Shown here in pieces: positions 55,151-63,199 of a DNA stretch of 64,000 nt; within the stretch, counting starts at the first letter, position 1, and each line of letters starts with the position of its first letter. The notes under the pieces are model-generated. The model did not search any database and was not told the DNA's origin. It saw only the letters and a program-made list of their open reading frames with translations. Source of the DNA: Streptomyces sp. NBC_00353 (GTDB taxonomy: Bacteria; Actinomycetota; Actinomycetes; Streptomycetales; Streptomycetaceae); the NCBI RefSeq assembly GCF_036108815.1, contig NZ_CP107985.1, positions 8,057,501 through 8,121,500 on the forward strand. Direction: 5' to 3'. The translations under genes and the position numbers were made by a program.

Positions 55151-55848
55151 TGCGGAAGTATGGCCTCCTCCGGTGACGGTGCGGTGACGGCGGTGGTGCC
55201 GGACTCCGGCGCGGGAGCGACGGTCCGGTCGGCGGGATCGGCCCCGGGGACGGCGAACACGCGCAGGAAGAGCTGGGCGAGCGGGCCGATGCTGAGCGCG
55301 TAGAGGACCGTGCCCACTCCCAGGGAGCCGCCGAGCACGAAGCCGGTCGCCACCACCGCCACCTCGATCGCCGTGCGGACCGTCCGGATCGAGCGGCCGG
55401 TGCGCCGGTGCAGTCCGGTCATCAGTCCGTCGCGCGGACCGGGGCCGAACCGCGCCGCGATGTACAGCCCCGTCGCGACACCGTTGAGCACGATCCCCGC
55501 GACCATCAACGTGATCCGTCCGGTGAGGCCGTGCACCTCGGGGACGAGGGCGAGCGTGCCGTCCATGGCGAGGCCGATGGCGAAGACGTTGGAGACCGTC
55601 CCGAGGCCGGGGCGCTGCCTCATCGGGATCCACAGCAGCAGGACCGCCGCGCCGACGATGATCGCGACGACTCCGATGGAGAGCCCGGTGCGCTCGGCGA
55701 GCCCCTGGTGCAGCACCCCCCAGGGTTCGAGGCCGAGTCCGGCGCGGACGAGGAGCGCCGAGCTCACTCCGTACAGGGCCAGACCGGCGTACAGCTGGAC
55801 CAGCCGCCGGGTGAGATGCGCCCCGCGCGGGACGGCGGTGTTGGACAA
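55147..55848 (-). CDS. yczE: YczE-like membrane protein
   Basis: A 233-residue integral membrane protein with about five to six helices, matching the YczE/YitT-like family: LYAGLALYGVSSALLVRAGLGLEPWGVLHQGLAE at the start, GIVLNGVATGLYIAARFGPGPRDGLMTGLHRRTG (signature) and a C-terminal acidic tail. A TTG start at 55848 has AGGGAG at the right distance and opens the conserved region. Its gene is divergent from a MocR-type regulator; this YczE-YczR arrangement is widespread, and the regulator is thought to control the membrane protein. Possible cargo unknown. Confidence 0.85.
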   Translation of the reverse strand: MSNTAVPRGAHLTRRLVQLYAGLALYGVSSALLVRAGLGLEPWGVLHQGLAERTGLSIGVVAIIVGAAVLLLWIPMRQRPGLGTVSNVFAIGLAMDGTLALVPEVHGLTGRITLMVAGIVLNGVATGLYIAARFGPGPRDGLMTGLHRRTGRSIRTVRTAIEVAVVATGFVLGGSLGVGTVLYALSIGPLAQLFLRVFAVPGADPADRTVAPAPESGTTAVTAPSPEEAILPQ

Positions 55849-55904
55849 GATGTGCTCCCTGGTGTGGTGGCAGTGGACCGACGCATGACACTCTGGGGCG
55901 AGGT

Positions 55905-55927
55905 ATTGGCTACCAACTATGGCCAAT
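55905..55927. promoter_or_regulatory. Inverted repeat between yczE and MocR gene
   Basis: ATTGGC (55905-55910), 11 bases, GCCAAT (55922-55927), with an overlapping TTGG-CTA-CCAA. It is the AT-rich centre of the 102-bp divergent promoter region, so a likely operator for the MocR/YczR regulator. Confidence 0.55.
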
Positions 55928-55950
55928 CCGAGGAAGGTGGACTGATTTTC

Positions 55951-57450
55951 ATGGCGCAGTGGACTTCGGCCGTCGGTGCCGCGCAGCTCGCCCGGCAGCT
56001 CCAGGCCCAGCAGCAGAAGCCCATGGGCCCCGGCGCACGCAGGCCGCCCGCCTACCGCGCGCTCGCCGACGGCATCCGACTGCTCGTCCTCGAGGGCCGG
56101 GTGCCGGTCGCCGCCCGGCTCCCCGCCGAGCGTGAACTGGCGCTCGGCCTGTCCGTCAGCCGCACCACCGTCGCCGCCGCATACGAGGCGCTGCGGGCCG
56201 AGGGGTTCCTGGAGTCCCGCCGCGGCGCCGGGAGCTGGACCGCCGTGCCGGCGGGCAATCCACTGCCCGCCCGCGGTCTCGAACCGCTGCCCCCGGAGTC
56301 GCTCGGTTCGATGATCGACCTGGGCTGTGCCTCGCTGCCCGCGCCCGAACCCTGGCTGACCCGCGCCGTCCAGGGCGCCCTGGAAGAACTGCCGCCGTAT
56401 GCGCACACCCACGGCGACTACCCGGCTGGGCTGCCCGCGCTGCGGCAGATGATCGCAGACCGCTACACCGAGCGCGGCATCGCCACCATGCCGGAACAGA
56501 TCATGGTCACCACCGGTGCGATGGGCGCGATCGACGCCATCTGCCATCTTTTCGCGGGGCGCGGCGAGCGGATCGCGGTGGAGTCCCCGTCGTACGCCAA
56601 CATCCTGCAGCTGATGCGGGAGGCCGGCGCCCGGTTGGTGCCGGTGGCGATGGAGGAGGGGATCGGCGGCTGGGACATGAACCGCTGGCGGCACGTGCTG
56701 CGGGACGCGGCCCCCCGGCTCGCCTACGTCGTGGCGGACTTCCACAACCCCACCGGCGCGCTCGCGGACGAGAACCAGCGCCGGGCCCTGGTGGACGCGG
56801 CCCGCTCCGCCGGGACCGTCCTGGTCGTCGACGAGACCATGAACGAGCTCTACCTGGACGACGATGTGGAGATGCCGCGCCGGGTCTGCGCCTTCGATCC
56901 GGCGGGCAGCACCGTGGTCACCGTCGGCTCGGCCAGCAAGGCCTTCTGGGCCGGCATGCGGATCGGCTGGGTGCGGGCCGCGCCCGACGTGATCCGCAGT
57001 CTGGTGTCCGCCCGGGCCTACGCCGACATGGGCACTCCCGTACTGGAGCAGCTCGCGATCAACTGGCTGATGCGTACCGGGGGCTGGGAGGAAGCGGTGG
57101 AGATCCGCCGCGGCCAGGCACGGGAGAACCGGGACGCGCTGGTCGCGGCGGTGCGCCGGGAACTGCCGGAGTGGGAGTTCGAGGTGCCGCGCGGCGGGCT
57201 GACGCTCTGGGTGCGCACGGGCGGACTGTCGGGGTCGCGGCTGGCCGTGGCGGGCGAGCGCGTGGGGGTGCGGGTGCCGTCGGGCCCGCGGTTCGGTGTC
57301 GACGGCGCCTTCGAGGGGTACGTCCGGCTGCCGTTCACGGTCGGCGGGCCGGTGGCGGACGAGGCGGCGGCGCGGCTCGCGGCGGCGGCGCAGTTGGTCG
57401 GGTCGGGGGCGAGCGCGGGGGCGGAGGCGCCGAGGACATTCGTCGCCTGA
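55951..57450 (+). CDS. MocR-type GntR regulator with aminotransferase domain
   Basis: A 499-residue PLP-dependent regulator: N-terminal winged HTH of the GntR family (about 30-105; LADGIRLLVLEGRVPVAARLPAERELALGLSVSRTTVAAAYEALRAEGFL) and a fold-type I aminotransferase domain (GDYPAGLPALRQMIADRYTERG; VVADFHNPTGALAD; VVTVGSASKAFWAGMRIGWVR, with the PLP-binding Lys in SASKAF). The YczR group of these proteins is typically linked to a divergent yczE gene, as here. ATG at 55951; GAGGAAGG lies 13 bases upstream. A 30-bp-arm hairpin follows. Confidence 0.9.
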   Translation: MAQWTSAVGAAQLARQLQAQQQKPMGPGARRPPAYRALADGIRLLVLEGRVPVAARLPAERELALGLSVSRTTVAAAYEALRAEGFLESRRGAGSWTAVPAGNPLPARGLEPLPPESLGSMIDLGCASLPAPEPWLTRAVQGALEELPPYAHTHGDYPAGLPALRQMIADRYTERGIATMPEQIMVTTGAMGAIDAICHLFAGRGERIAVESPSYANILQLMREAGARLVPVAMEEGIGGWDMNRWRHVLRDAAPRLAYVVADFHNPTGALADENQRRALVDAARSAGTVLVVDETMNELYLDDDVEMPRRVCAFDPAGSTVVTVGSASKAFWAGMRIGWVRAAPDVIRSLVSARAYADMGTPVLEQLAINWLMRTGGWEEAVEIRRGQARENRDALVAAVRRELPEWEFEVPRGGLTLWVRTGGLSGSRLAVAGERVGVRVPSGPRFGVDGAFEGYVRLPFTVGGPVADEAAARLAAAAQLVGSGASAGAEAPRTFVA

Positions 57451-57488
57451 CCCAGGCGGCCGGATCGCCGCCACGGCCACATCGCTGT

Positions 57489-57549
57489 GGGGCGGGCGGA
57501 GCGGACGGGTGGCGGACCGGGTCCGCCACCCGTCCGCTCCGCCCGCCCC
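57489..57549. terminator. Bidirectional terminator, 30-bp perfect stem
   Basis: A 61-base inverted repeat: perfect 30-bp arms at 57489-57518 and 57520-57549 around one central G, starting GGGGCGGGCGGAGCGG. It fills the gap between the convergent MocR gene and FtsK-like gene. The stem is GC-only at the ends, without T-runs; it is the longest perfect inverted repeat noticed in the window. Confidence 0.85.
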
Positions 57550-57558
57550 TTCGTACGC

Positions 57559-59175
57559 CTACTCGCTGAGCATCAGCTGCTCGGCTGTCAGGACGTGCCC
57601 CGCCGCCAGGGCGGTCTCCGCGGGCAACGGGTCCGGACTTGTGGGTTCCGGCACGGTCGCCTCGACCGCCGACTGTGGCGCGGGCAGCAGATCGAGCACC
57701 GCCTGCCGGTGTGCCTCGCTCGTCGCGTCGTCGTACGGGTCCGGTGTGGCCGGCACCTGGAGCCGCAGCACCGGGCCGGTGCCGAGCCGCGTGTATCCCC
57801 GGCCGGGCGGGACGTCCGGTGGCGGGGTGGTGTGCGGCTCCAGGCCCAGCACGGACTCGACCTGGTCGCGTGCGCAGGGGCCGAGGACGACCCGGGCCCG
57901 GGTGTGGGTCCGTACGGTCTCGCTGAGCGTGTCCAGACTGTCGAACTGGTCGGTCGTCACCACGGTGACATTGGCCGCCCTGCCGTGCCGCAACGGCACC
58001 TGAAGCAGTTCCTGCGGGTCGGGCCGGCCGTCGACGGCCGCGAGATGGCCGAGGACACTGGGCCGGTCCAGCAGGATCCAGAGCGGGCGCTTGGTGTCCT
58101 CGGGCGGGGGGTGTCCCGCCTGCCGGGCCCGGTTGGCGGCGATCAGCCGCCGCTCCGTCTCATGGGCCGCCCACTCCAGGGTGGCCAGCGCACCGGCCAG
58201 TCCGCACTCGACGGCCAGCACCCCGGTGCGTCCGGTCAGGCAGGCGTACTCGCCGGTTCCGCTGCCTTCGATGATGACGATGTCGCCGTGCTGGAGCGCC
58301 TGCAGGGCGATGGAGCGCATCAGCGTCGAGGTGCCGCTGCCCGGCTGTCCGACGATCAGCAGATGCGGTTCCGTGGAGCGGGCGCCGGTCCGCCAGACGA
58401 CCGGGGGTGCGTCCCGGGTCTCCTCGCCGTCGGTGATCGGCACCGTCCGCTGCACCGCGTCGTCGTCGGTGAAGCCCAGCACCGTCTCCCCGGGTGTGGT
58501 GACGAAGCGCTGGGCGGCGATCGAGGTGGGCAGGGCGTCGAGGACGCTCATCACGAGCTGGTTGGCCTCCTCGTCCCAGGCGAAGTGGTACTCGCGACCG
58601 CGGCCCGACTTGGCGTGCAGCAGCTGTTCGATCCGGATGCGGGCGGCGGCCTCGCCGTCGGTGAAGTACGCGGGGTACGCGACCTTGAGCCGGGTGACGC
58701 GTCCGTCGCCGTCGAACTCGTAACCGCTGAACGCCTTCCCCCAGTCGCCGCCGTGAGCGAACAGCGGACTCGGGTCGTCGGCCACGGAGAAGTACGGCAC
58801 GAGCGCCTCGTACAGGGCCTGCAGCCGCCCGGTCTCGGTCTTGCCGGGGCCGGTCTTCACCGGCGTACGCTCGCGCCCCTTCCATGCGGCGGCGCCCATC
58901 ACCGCGGCCAGGGCGAGCAGGGGCCCGTAGGGGACGAGCGCCACCACGAATACGCAGGCCGCGACGAGGAACAGCGTGGGGCCACGCCGCTCCTTGGGTG
59001 TCGCGGCCCACTTCCGCCGTCCTGCGCCGACCAGCAGCCGCAGCCCACGCGTGACCGTGAACAGCGGGTGGAGGACGTCGGTGGCGTTGTCGGCGGCCGT
59101 GCGCGCGAGCTCGCGACCGCGAGTGATCGAAGCGCTGCCGCTGCTCAGAATGCGGGGGAGTGGTCGCCGGGCCAC
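57559..59175 (-). CDS. Membrane-anchored FtsK/TraB-like ATP-binding protein
   Basis: A 538-residue protein with two membrane helices (about 68-100: GPTLFLVAACVFVVALVPYGPLLALAAVMGAAAW) and a C-terminal RecA-like domain resembling FtsK/conjugal TraB ATPases. The Walker A position reads GQPGSGTST near residue 275: the P-loop Lys is Thr. A Walker-B-like strand PLWILLDRPS follows (about 355), with Arg where an acidic residue is expected. ATP hydrolysis is thus doubtful. The next upstream gene, 39 bp away, encodes a 64-residue membrane protein; the two form a unit of unknown role. No conjugation genes are nearby. Confidence 0.85.
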   Translation of the reverse strand: MARRPLPRILSSGSASITRGRELARTAADNATDVLHPLFTVTRGLRLLVGAGRRKWAATPKERRGPTLFLVAACVFVVALVPYGPLLALAAVMGAAAWKGRERTPVKTGPGKTETGRLQALYEALVPYFSVADDPSPLFAHGGDWGKAFSGYEFDGDGRVTRLKVAYPAYFTDGEAAARIRIEQLLHAKSGRGREYHFAWDEEANQLVMSVLDALPTSIAAQRFVTTPGETVLGFTDDDAVQRTVPITDGEETRDAPPVVWRTGARSTEPHLLIVGQPGSGTSTLMRSIALQALQHGDIVIIEGSGTGEYACLTGRTGVLAVECGLAGALATLEWAAHETERRLIAANRARQAGHPPPEDTKRPLWILLDRPSVLGHLAAVDGRPDPQELLQVPLRHGRAANVTVVTTDQFDSLDTLSETVRTHTRARVVLGPCARDQVESVLGLEPHTTPPPDVPPGRGYTRLGTGPVLRLQVPATPDPYDDATSEAHRQAVLDLLPAPQSAVEATVPEPTSPDPLPAETALAAGHVLTAEQLMLSE

Positions 59176-59214
59176 GTCGGTCTCCTGAGGTGGGGTGGGA
59201 GCGGTCGCGGAGGG

Positions 59215-59409
59215 TCAGAACTTGATCCCGCCCAGCAGGCCGGCCAGGCTCGCGCCGCCCGCGGTGATGCTCGGTGCGATGGCGGTGCCTGCCAGATAGA
59301 AGCCGAACAGGGCGGTGACGAGGGCGTGCGAGCCCTTCAGACCGTCCTTCCTGAAGAACAGGAAGACGATGATGCCGAGGATGACGACGCCAGACATGGA
59401 AAGGTTCAT
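59215..59409 (-). CDS. 64-residue membrane protein
   Basis: A small protein with two membrane helices (about 5-20, SGVVILGIIVFLFFRK; 30-60, ALVTALFGFYLAGTAIAPSITAGGASLAGLLGG), separated by a basic RKDGLKG loop. It lies 39 bp upstream of the FtsK-like gene on the same strand, and an AT-rich operator-like stretch is 59 bp before its start. Small Spd-type membrane proteins sit beside TraB in Streptomyces plasmids, which is the nearest analogy, but no sequence match was made. Confidence 0.8.
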   Translation of the reverse strand: MNLSMSGVVILGIIVFLFFRKDGLKGSHALVTALFGFYLAGTAIAPSITAGGASLAGLLGGIKF

Positions 59410-59717
59410 GAGTGGTTCTCCTGTTTGGGGGGACAGTCACCATGAGTCCTTCCAGGCTCACAAAAAGTATCTATAGGATAAAAGGTGCAATCGAGTGAAA
59501 GGCTGTTGTTTTCACCGGAACGGCGGACAGGAGGGCCCGGTTCGGGCGGAACATCCGGCACGGCGCACCGCTCTGACCTCACTCGGCGTGATCCAGCCAC
59601 GGCCGGTCCGGAGGATGTGTGCCGTGGAGCAGTACCCTGTCGATTCACTCGTACGGCCCCCGTGCCGTACGGCCCACCCGGTCAGCAGCAACGAGTTCGT
59701 GGAAGGCGGTCCGTCCG
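59410..59717. other. 308-bp divergent region with AT-rich operator-like patch
   Basis: Between the small membrane protein gene and the ankyrin gene. Bases 59460-59495 are strikingly AT-rich for this genome. TATCTATAGGATA (59468-59480) has TATC/GATA ends around CTATAG. Rest: no gene recognised. Confidence 0.5.
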
Positions 59718-60110
59718 ATGAGCGAAGTCCCAGATCCCGAGGTCGTGGAGCTGGCGACCAAGGTCTTCGACCTGGCGCGCCGCGGGGAGACCGAGACGCT
59801 CGCCGCGTATGTGGACGCCGGTGTGCCCGCGAACCTGACCAACGACCGGGGTGATTCGCTGCTGATGCTCGCCGCCTATCACGGGCACGCCGAGGCGGTC
59901 ACCGCCCTCGTCGGCCGCGGCGCCGATCCGGACCGGGCCAACGACCGCGGGCAGACGCCGCTCGCCGGAGCCGTCTTCAAGGGGGAGGACGCGGTGATCG
60001 AGGCACTGCTCGCCGCGGGTGCCGACCCGGCGGCCGGAACACCGTCCGCGCTGGACACCGCGCGCATGTTCGGTAAGGCCGACCTGCTGGAACTCTTCGG
60101 CTCCCGCTGA
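59718..60110 (+). CDS. Ankyrin-repeat protein
   Basis: A 130-residue protein with about three ankyrin repeats: GETETLAAYVDAGVPANLTNDRGDSLLMLAAYHGH, AEAVTALVGRGADPDRANDRGQTPLAGAVFKGE, DAVIEALLAAGADPAAGTPSALDTARMFGK. A protein-interaction module with unknown partner. The ATG at 59718 opens just before the conserved region; the frame extends upstream without support. Distinct from ankyrin proteins next to catalase genes: no catalase is nearby. Confidence 0.9.
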   Translation: MSEVPDPEVVELATKVFDLARRGETETLAAYVDAGVPANLTNDRGDSLLMLAAYHGHAEAVTALVGRGADPDRANDRGQTPLAGAVFKGEDAVIEALLAAGADPAAGTPSALDTARMFGKADLLELFGSR

Positions 60111-60205
60111 GCGGGTACGCGGTAAATGTGGTCGCGGTGACGAAATGGCTGGGTCATCATGACGTCGCGGGCCCGATTCGGGCCACCGACGAGAGGTAGA
60201 GGAAG

Positions 60206-60262
60206 ATGGTCTACACCAAGCAGAAGACGGCGGTCGGCCGATCATGTTGCTGCGCGGCGTAG
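60206..60262 (+). CDS. Possible 18-residue Cys-rich peptide
   Basis: ATG at 60206 after GAGGTAGAGGAAG gives MVYTKQKTAVGRSCCCAA and a TAG stop. The first eleven codons after ATG almost all end in G or C, as in real genes here, and the ribosome site is good. Three consecutive Cys codons near the end resemble leader peptides that sense cysteine in mycobacteria. It lies 66 bp before the HEAT-repeat gene. Evidence is limited to codon pattern and ribosome site. Confidence 0.35.
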   Translation: MVYTKQKTAVGRSCCCAA

Positions 60263-60328
60263 TGCCCACCCGGCACTTGGAACTGCACAGTCCCGGTTGC
60301 GTCGACAGCTTGATGTGAGGCTTTTCCC

Positions 60329-61747
60329 ATGTTCGATCCGTTCATAGCGCCGAGCGGCACCCTGCTCGGCCTGTTGCAGAGGGGCCGCGGCGACGGCACG
60401 CTCCACGCGCTCGCCGCACCACGTGCCGAGGCCCTCGCGGCCCTCAACCACTGCGTCCTGAGCGATCCGCGTCACGACTGGCAGGTCGAGAACCGCTCCC
60501 TCTACTACGCACGTCTGTATCTCGACCTCGACGGCGGCATCGAGGAGATCGAGCAGCACCTGAGCGATCCGGACGACCACATCGACACCGACGATTCACG
60601 GACCGGTCTGGCCCTCGCGGTCCTCGGCCACCTCGCCTCGTACGGTCGCTCCGACGCCCTGAACCTGCTGCGGCGGTACGCGGCGACCGGCGCCAACTGG
60701 GCGTGGGCCCTCGACGAGCTGGCCCTGCGCGACGACGACGCGGGACTCCGCACGCTCGCGGTGCCCGTCCTGGCCCGGTTCCCGGACACCGAGGAAGGCG
60801 CCGCCGAGCTCGCGGCCGCCGTACGGGACGCCTTCGAGCCCCGGCCCTGGCGGCTGTGGGCGGACGATCCGCGCGAAGCGGTCGGAGCAAGGATCAGGGC
60901 CGCATCGGAACAGGGCTCGTTCGACCGCTGGCAGCGACAGATGCGCCCCGGCGGCCCACGCCCCGGCTGGAGCGTCCAGGCCGTCTTCGACTGGGCACAG
61001 CAGGGACTGGACCGCGGCACCCTTCTTCACGTCCCGGCTGCCCGCTGCCTCACCGCCGTCGCCGGCCCCGACGACCGGCCGGTGATCGTCGAGGCTGCCC
61101 GCAGCGGCCCGGAAGGCGCCCGCTGCGCGGCTCTGCACTACCTGTCCGAAGCCAGGGACCCGGCCGTGCTCGACCTGATCGAAGCCGCGGCGGTCAGCCC
61201 CTCGCGCACGGTCGCCGACGCGGCAGTCGCCGCCTTCGAGCGGATGTGCGGCGACGCGGCGGTGGACCGGGCCCGTATCTGGGCCCGACGGCCCGACGCG
61301 CTCGGCGCCTCCGCCGCCGGTGTGCTCGCCTGCCGGGGCGGCGACCAGGACGCATCACTCGTCCTCGCCGCTCTGCGTGACGCCGTACGCGGCGAAGGGC
61401 CGGACGCACAACGCCTGTGGACCCTCGTCGACGGCACGGGCCGGCTGGGCATCGCCTGCGCCGCACCCGTCCTGCGACACGTCTACCGGGAGACGTCCTC
61501 CTCACATCTGCGCGGCCGGGCGGCGCGCGCACTCGCGGCCACCGACCCCTCGTTCGCCACCGGCTTCGCCGTCGAATGCCTGTGGGACTGCGAGGAGACC
61601 ACTCGGGAGGTCGCCGCACTGCACGCGGAGACCGGCGACATCAGGGTTGCCGAACGGTTGCGCCGACTGGCCGCCGACCCGGCCGAGGAGGCCGAGGTAC
61701 AGACCGCGGTACGCAGCAGGATCGGGCCCGACGCCCCGGCTGTCTGA
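60329..61747 (+). CDS. HEAT-repeat protein
   Basis: A 472-residue cytoplasmic protein made of helical HEAT-like repeats (ALAVLGHLASYGRSDALNLLRRYAATG; VAAFERMCGDAAVDRARIWARRPDALGASAAGVLACRGGDQDASLVLAALRDAV; GRAARALAATDPSFATGFAVECLWDCEETTREVAALHAETGD). No catalytic motif seen. Likely a scaffold; partner unknown. ATG at 60329; a possible cysteine-rich micro-ORF precedes it. Two glycosyltransferases follow 142 bp downstream on the same strand. Confidence 0.85.
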   Translation: MFDPFIAPSGTLLGLLQRGRGDGTLHALAAPRAEALAALNHCVLSDPRHDWQVENRSLYYARLYLDLDGGIEEIEQHLSDPDDHIDTDDSRTGLALAVLGHLASYGRSDALNLLRRYAATGANWAWALDELALRDDDAGLRTLAVPVLARFPDTEEGAAELAAAVRDAFEPRPWRLWADDPREAVGARIRAASEQGSFDRWQRQMRPGGPRPGWSVQAVFDWAQQGLDRGTLLHVPAARCLTAVAGPDDRPVIVEAARSGPEGARCAALHYLSEARDPAVLDLIEAAAVSPSRTVADAAVAAFERMCGDAAVDRARIWARRPDALGASAAGVLACRGGDQDASLVLAALRDAVRGEGPDAQRLWTLVDGTGRLGIACAAPVLRHVYRETSSSHLRGRAARALAATDPSFATGFAVECLWDCEETTREVAALHAETGDIRVAERLRRLAADPAEEAEVQTAVRSRIGPDAPAV

Positions 61748-61888
61748 CCCGCGGCACGCACAGGAGGGCGCAGCGCTTCGGGGGAGCGCGGCGCACCCTG
61801 CCACCGGACGTCGAACGCTCACTGGACGTTCCCCGGGTGGAAAGATCCAAGTCGGCCCCGTCACGTCCGGTGCGACGACAACACGGGT

Positions 61889-63199
61889 ATGCGTGTCGTC
61901 ATCGTCACCGAATCCTTCCCGCCCGATGTCAACGGCGTGGCCCACTGCACCATGCAGACCGCCCGGCACCTTGCCGCGCGGGGCCATGAACCGCTCGTCA
62001 TAGCCCCGGCCACGGCCGGTGCGACGGCCACATCCCGTTCCTCCGGCACTCCGTGGAGGCCACCCGCCGCCAGTGACCCTGCGCGGCCGCCGGCTGCTTC
62101 GGTCCCGTACCCGGGTGCCTCCGGCACCCCGTGGGAGCCGCCCACCGGCAGTGACCCCGCACGCCCCCCGGCCTCCTCGACCCCGTACCCGGGTGCCTCC
62201 GGCACCCCCGACGTCTTCGAATCGGCCGCGCCCTGCCCCGTGGTGCGCGTCCCTTCCCTGCCCCTGCCCGGCTACTCCCAGGTCCGCGTGGCACTTCCGA
62301 GCCGTCGGCTGATGGCCGCCCTCATTGCCCACCGGGCCGAACTCGTCCATCTCGCCGGACCGTTCGTGCTCGGCGCACGCGGCATGGCGGCAGCCGCCCG
62401 GCTCGGGCTGCCTGCCGTGGCCGTCTACCAGACCGACCTGGCCGGCTACGCCCGTACGTACCTCGGTGCCGGCGAGAACACCGCCTGGCGCCGGATGCGC
62501 GCGGTGCACAGCGCCGCCGACCGCACCCTCGCTCCCTCCACCGCCGCCGTCCGCGACCTCACCGAGCACGGCGTGGAGCGGGTGCGGCTGTGGCCGCGCG
62601 GCGTCGACACCGTACGGTTCCGGCCGGGACTGCGCGACGAGGCGTTGCGCCACCGCCTCGCGCCCGGCGGCGAGAAGATCATCGGATACGTCGGCCGGCT
62701 CGCCGCGGAGAAGCACGTCGAACTCCTTGCCGGTGCCTGCGGGCTGCCCGGGGTGCGGGTCGTGGTCGTCGGGGACGGCCCCAGCGGCGCATCGCTGCGA
62801 GCGGCCCTGCCCGGCGCCGTCTTCCTCGGCCGCAGGATCGGGGAGGATCTCGCCCGCCTGTTCGCCTCGCTGGACATGTTCGTGCACACCGGCCCGTACG
62901 AGACGTTCTGCCAGACGGTGCAGGAGGCCATGGCCTCCGGTGTGCCCGTCATCGCCCCGGCGGCGGGCGGGCCGCTCGACCTCGTCGACCACGGGAGGAC
63001 CGGCCTGCTGGTCCCGCCGCACGACGCCGACGCGGTACGGGCAGCCGTCGGCGCACTCGTCGCCGACCCCGCGCGCGCGGCGGCCTACGGGCGGGCCGGG
63101 CGGACCATGGTCGAGGGCCGGACGTGGGAAGCCGTCGGCGATCAACTGCTGGACCACTACGACGAGGTGCTGCGCGGCCGGACGGCGGTGGCCGCATGA
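61889..63199 (+). CDS. GT4 glycosyltransferase with proline-rich insert
   Basis: A 436-residue GT-B fold retaining glycosyltransferase, like PimB/MgtA mannosyltransferases: RVVIVTESFPPDVNGVAHCTMQTARHL, PVVRVPSLPLPGYSQVRVALPS, then the donor domain (GYVGRLAAEKHVELLAGACGLPG; ETFCQTVQEAMASGVPVIAPAAGGPLDLV with the catalytic Glu). Probably transfers mannose to a lipid in the envelope. An unusual Pro/Ser-rich insert (about residues 48-106) built of a duplicated 26-residue unit interrupts the first Rossmann domain. Its stop overlaps the next glycosyltransferase (ATGA). Confidence 0.9.
   Translation: MRVVIVTESFPPDVNGVAHCTMQTARHLAARGHEPLVIAPATAGATATSRSSGTPWRPPAASDPARPPAASVPYPGASGTPWEPPTGSDPARPPASSTPYPGASGTPDVFESAAPCPVVRVPSLPLPGYSQVRVALPSRRLMAALIAHRAELVHLAGPFVLGARGMAAAARLGLPAVAVYQTDLAGYARTYLGAGENTAWRRMRAVHSAADRTLAPSTAAVRDLTEHGVERVRLWPRGVDTVRFRPGLRDEALRHRLAPGGEKIIGYVGRLAAEKHVELLAGACGLPGVRVVVVGDGPSGASLRAALPGAVFLGRRIGEDLARLFASLDMFVHTGPYETFCQTVQEAMASGVPVIAPAAGGPLDLVDHGRTGLLVPPHDADAVRAAVGALVADPARAAAYGRAGRTMVEGRTWEAVGDQLLDHYDEVLRGRTAVAA
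62039..62194 (+). repeat. 78-bp tandem duplication inside glycosyltransferase gene
   Basis: Two in-frame copies of a 78-bp unit (62039-62116, 62117-62194) and the first 12 bases of a third. Each encodes 26 residues of the type SGTPWxPPxxSDPARPPAxSxPYPG. Third copy ends in the conserved part of the gene. Suggests recent duplication of a linker. Confidence 0.85.

Noticed and set aside
57559..59409. FtsK-like gene and small membrane protein as a remnant of a conjugative element
   Set aside because: No integrase, excisionase, replication gene or tRNA attachment site nearby, and base composition matches the surroundings.
62039..62206. 78-bp repeats as a possible CRISPR or mobile repeat
   Set aside because: The copies are adjacent with no spacers and lie in frame inside a glycosyltransferase; they are a protein-repeat duplication.
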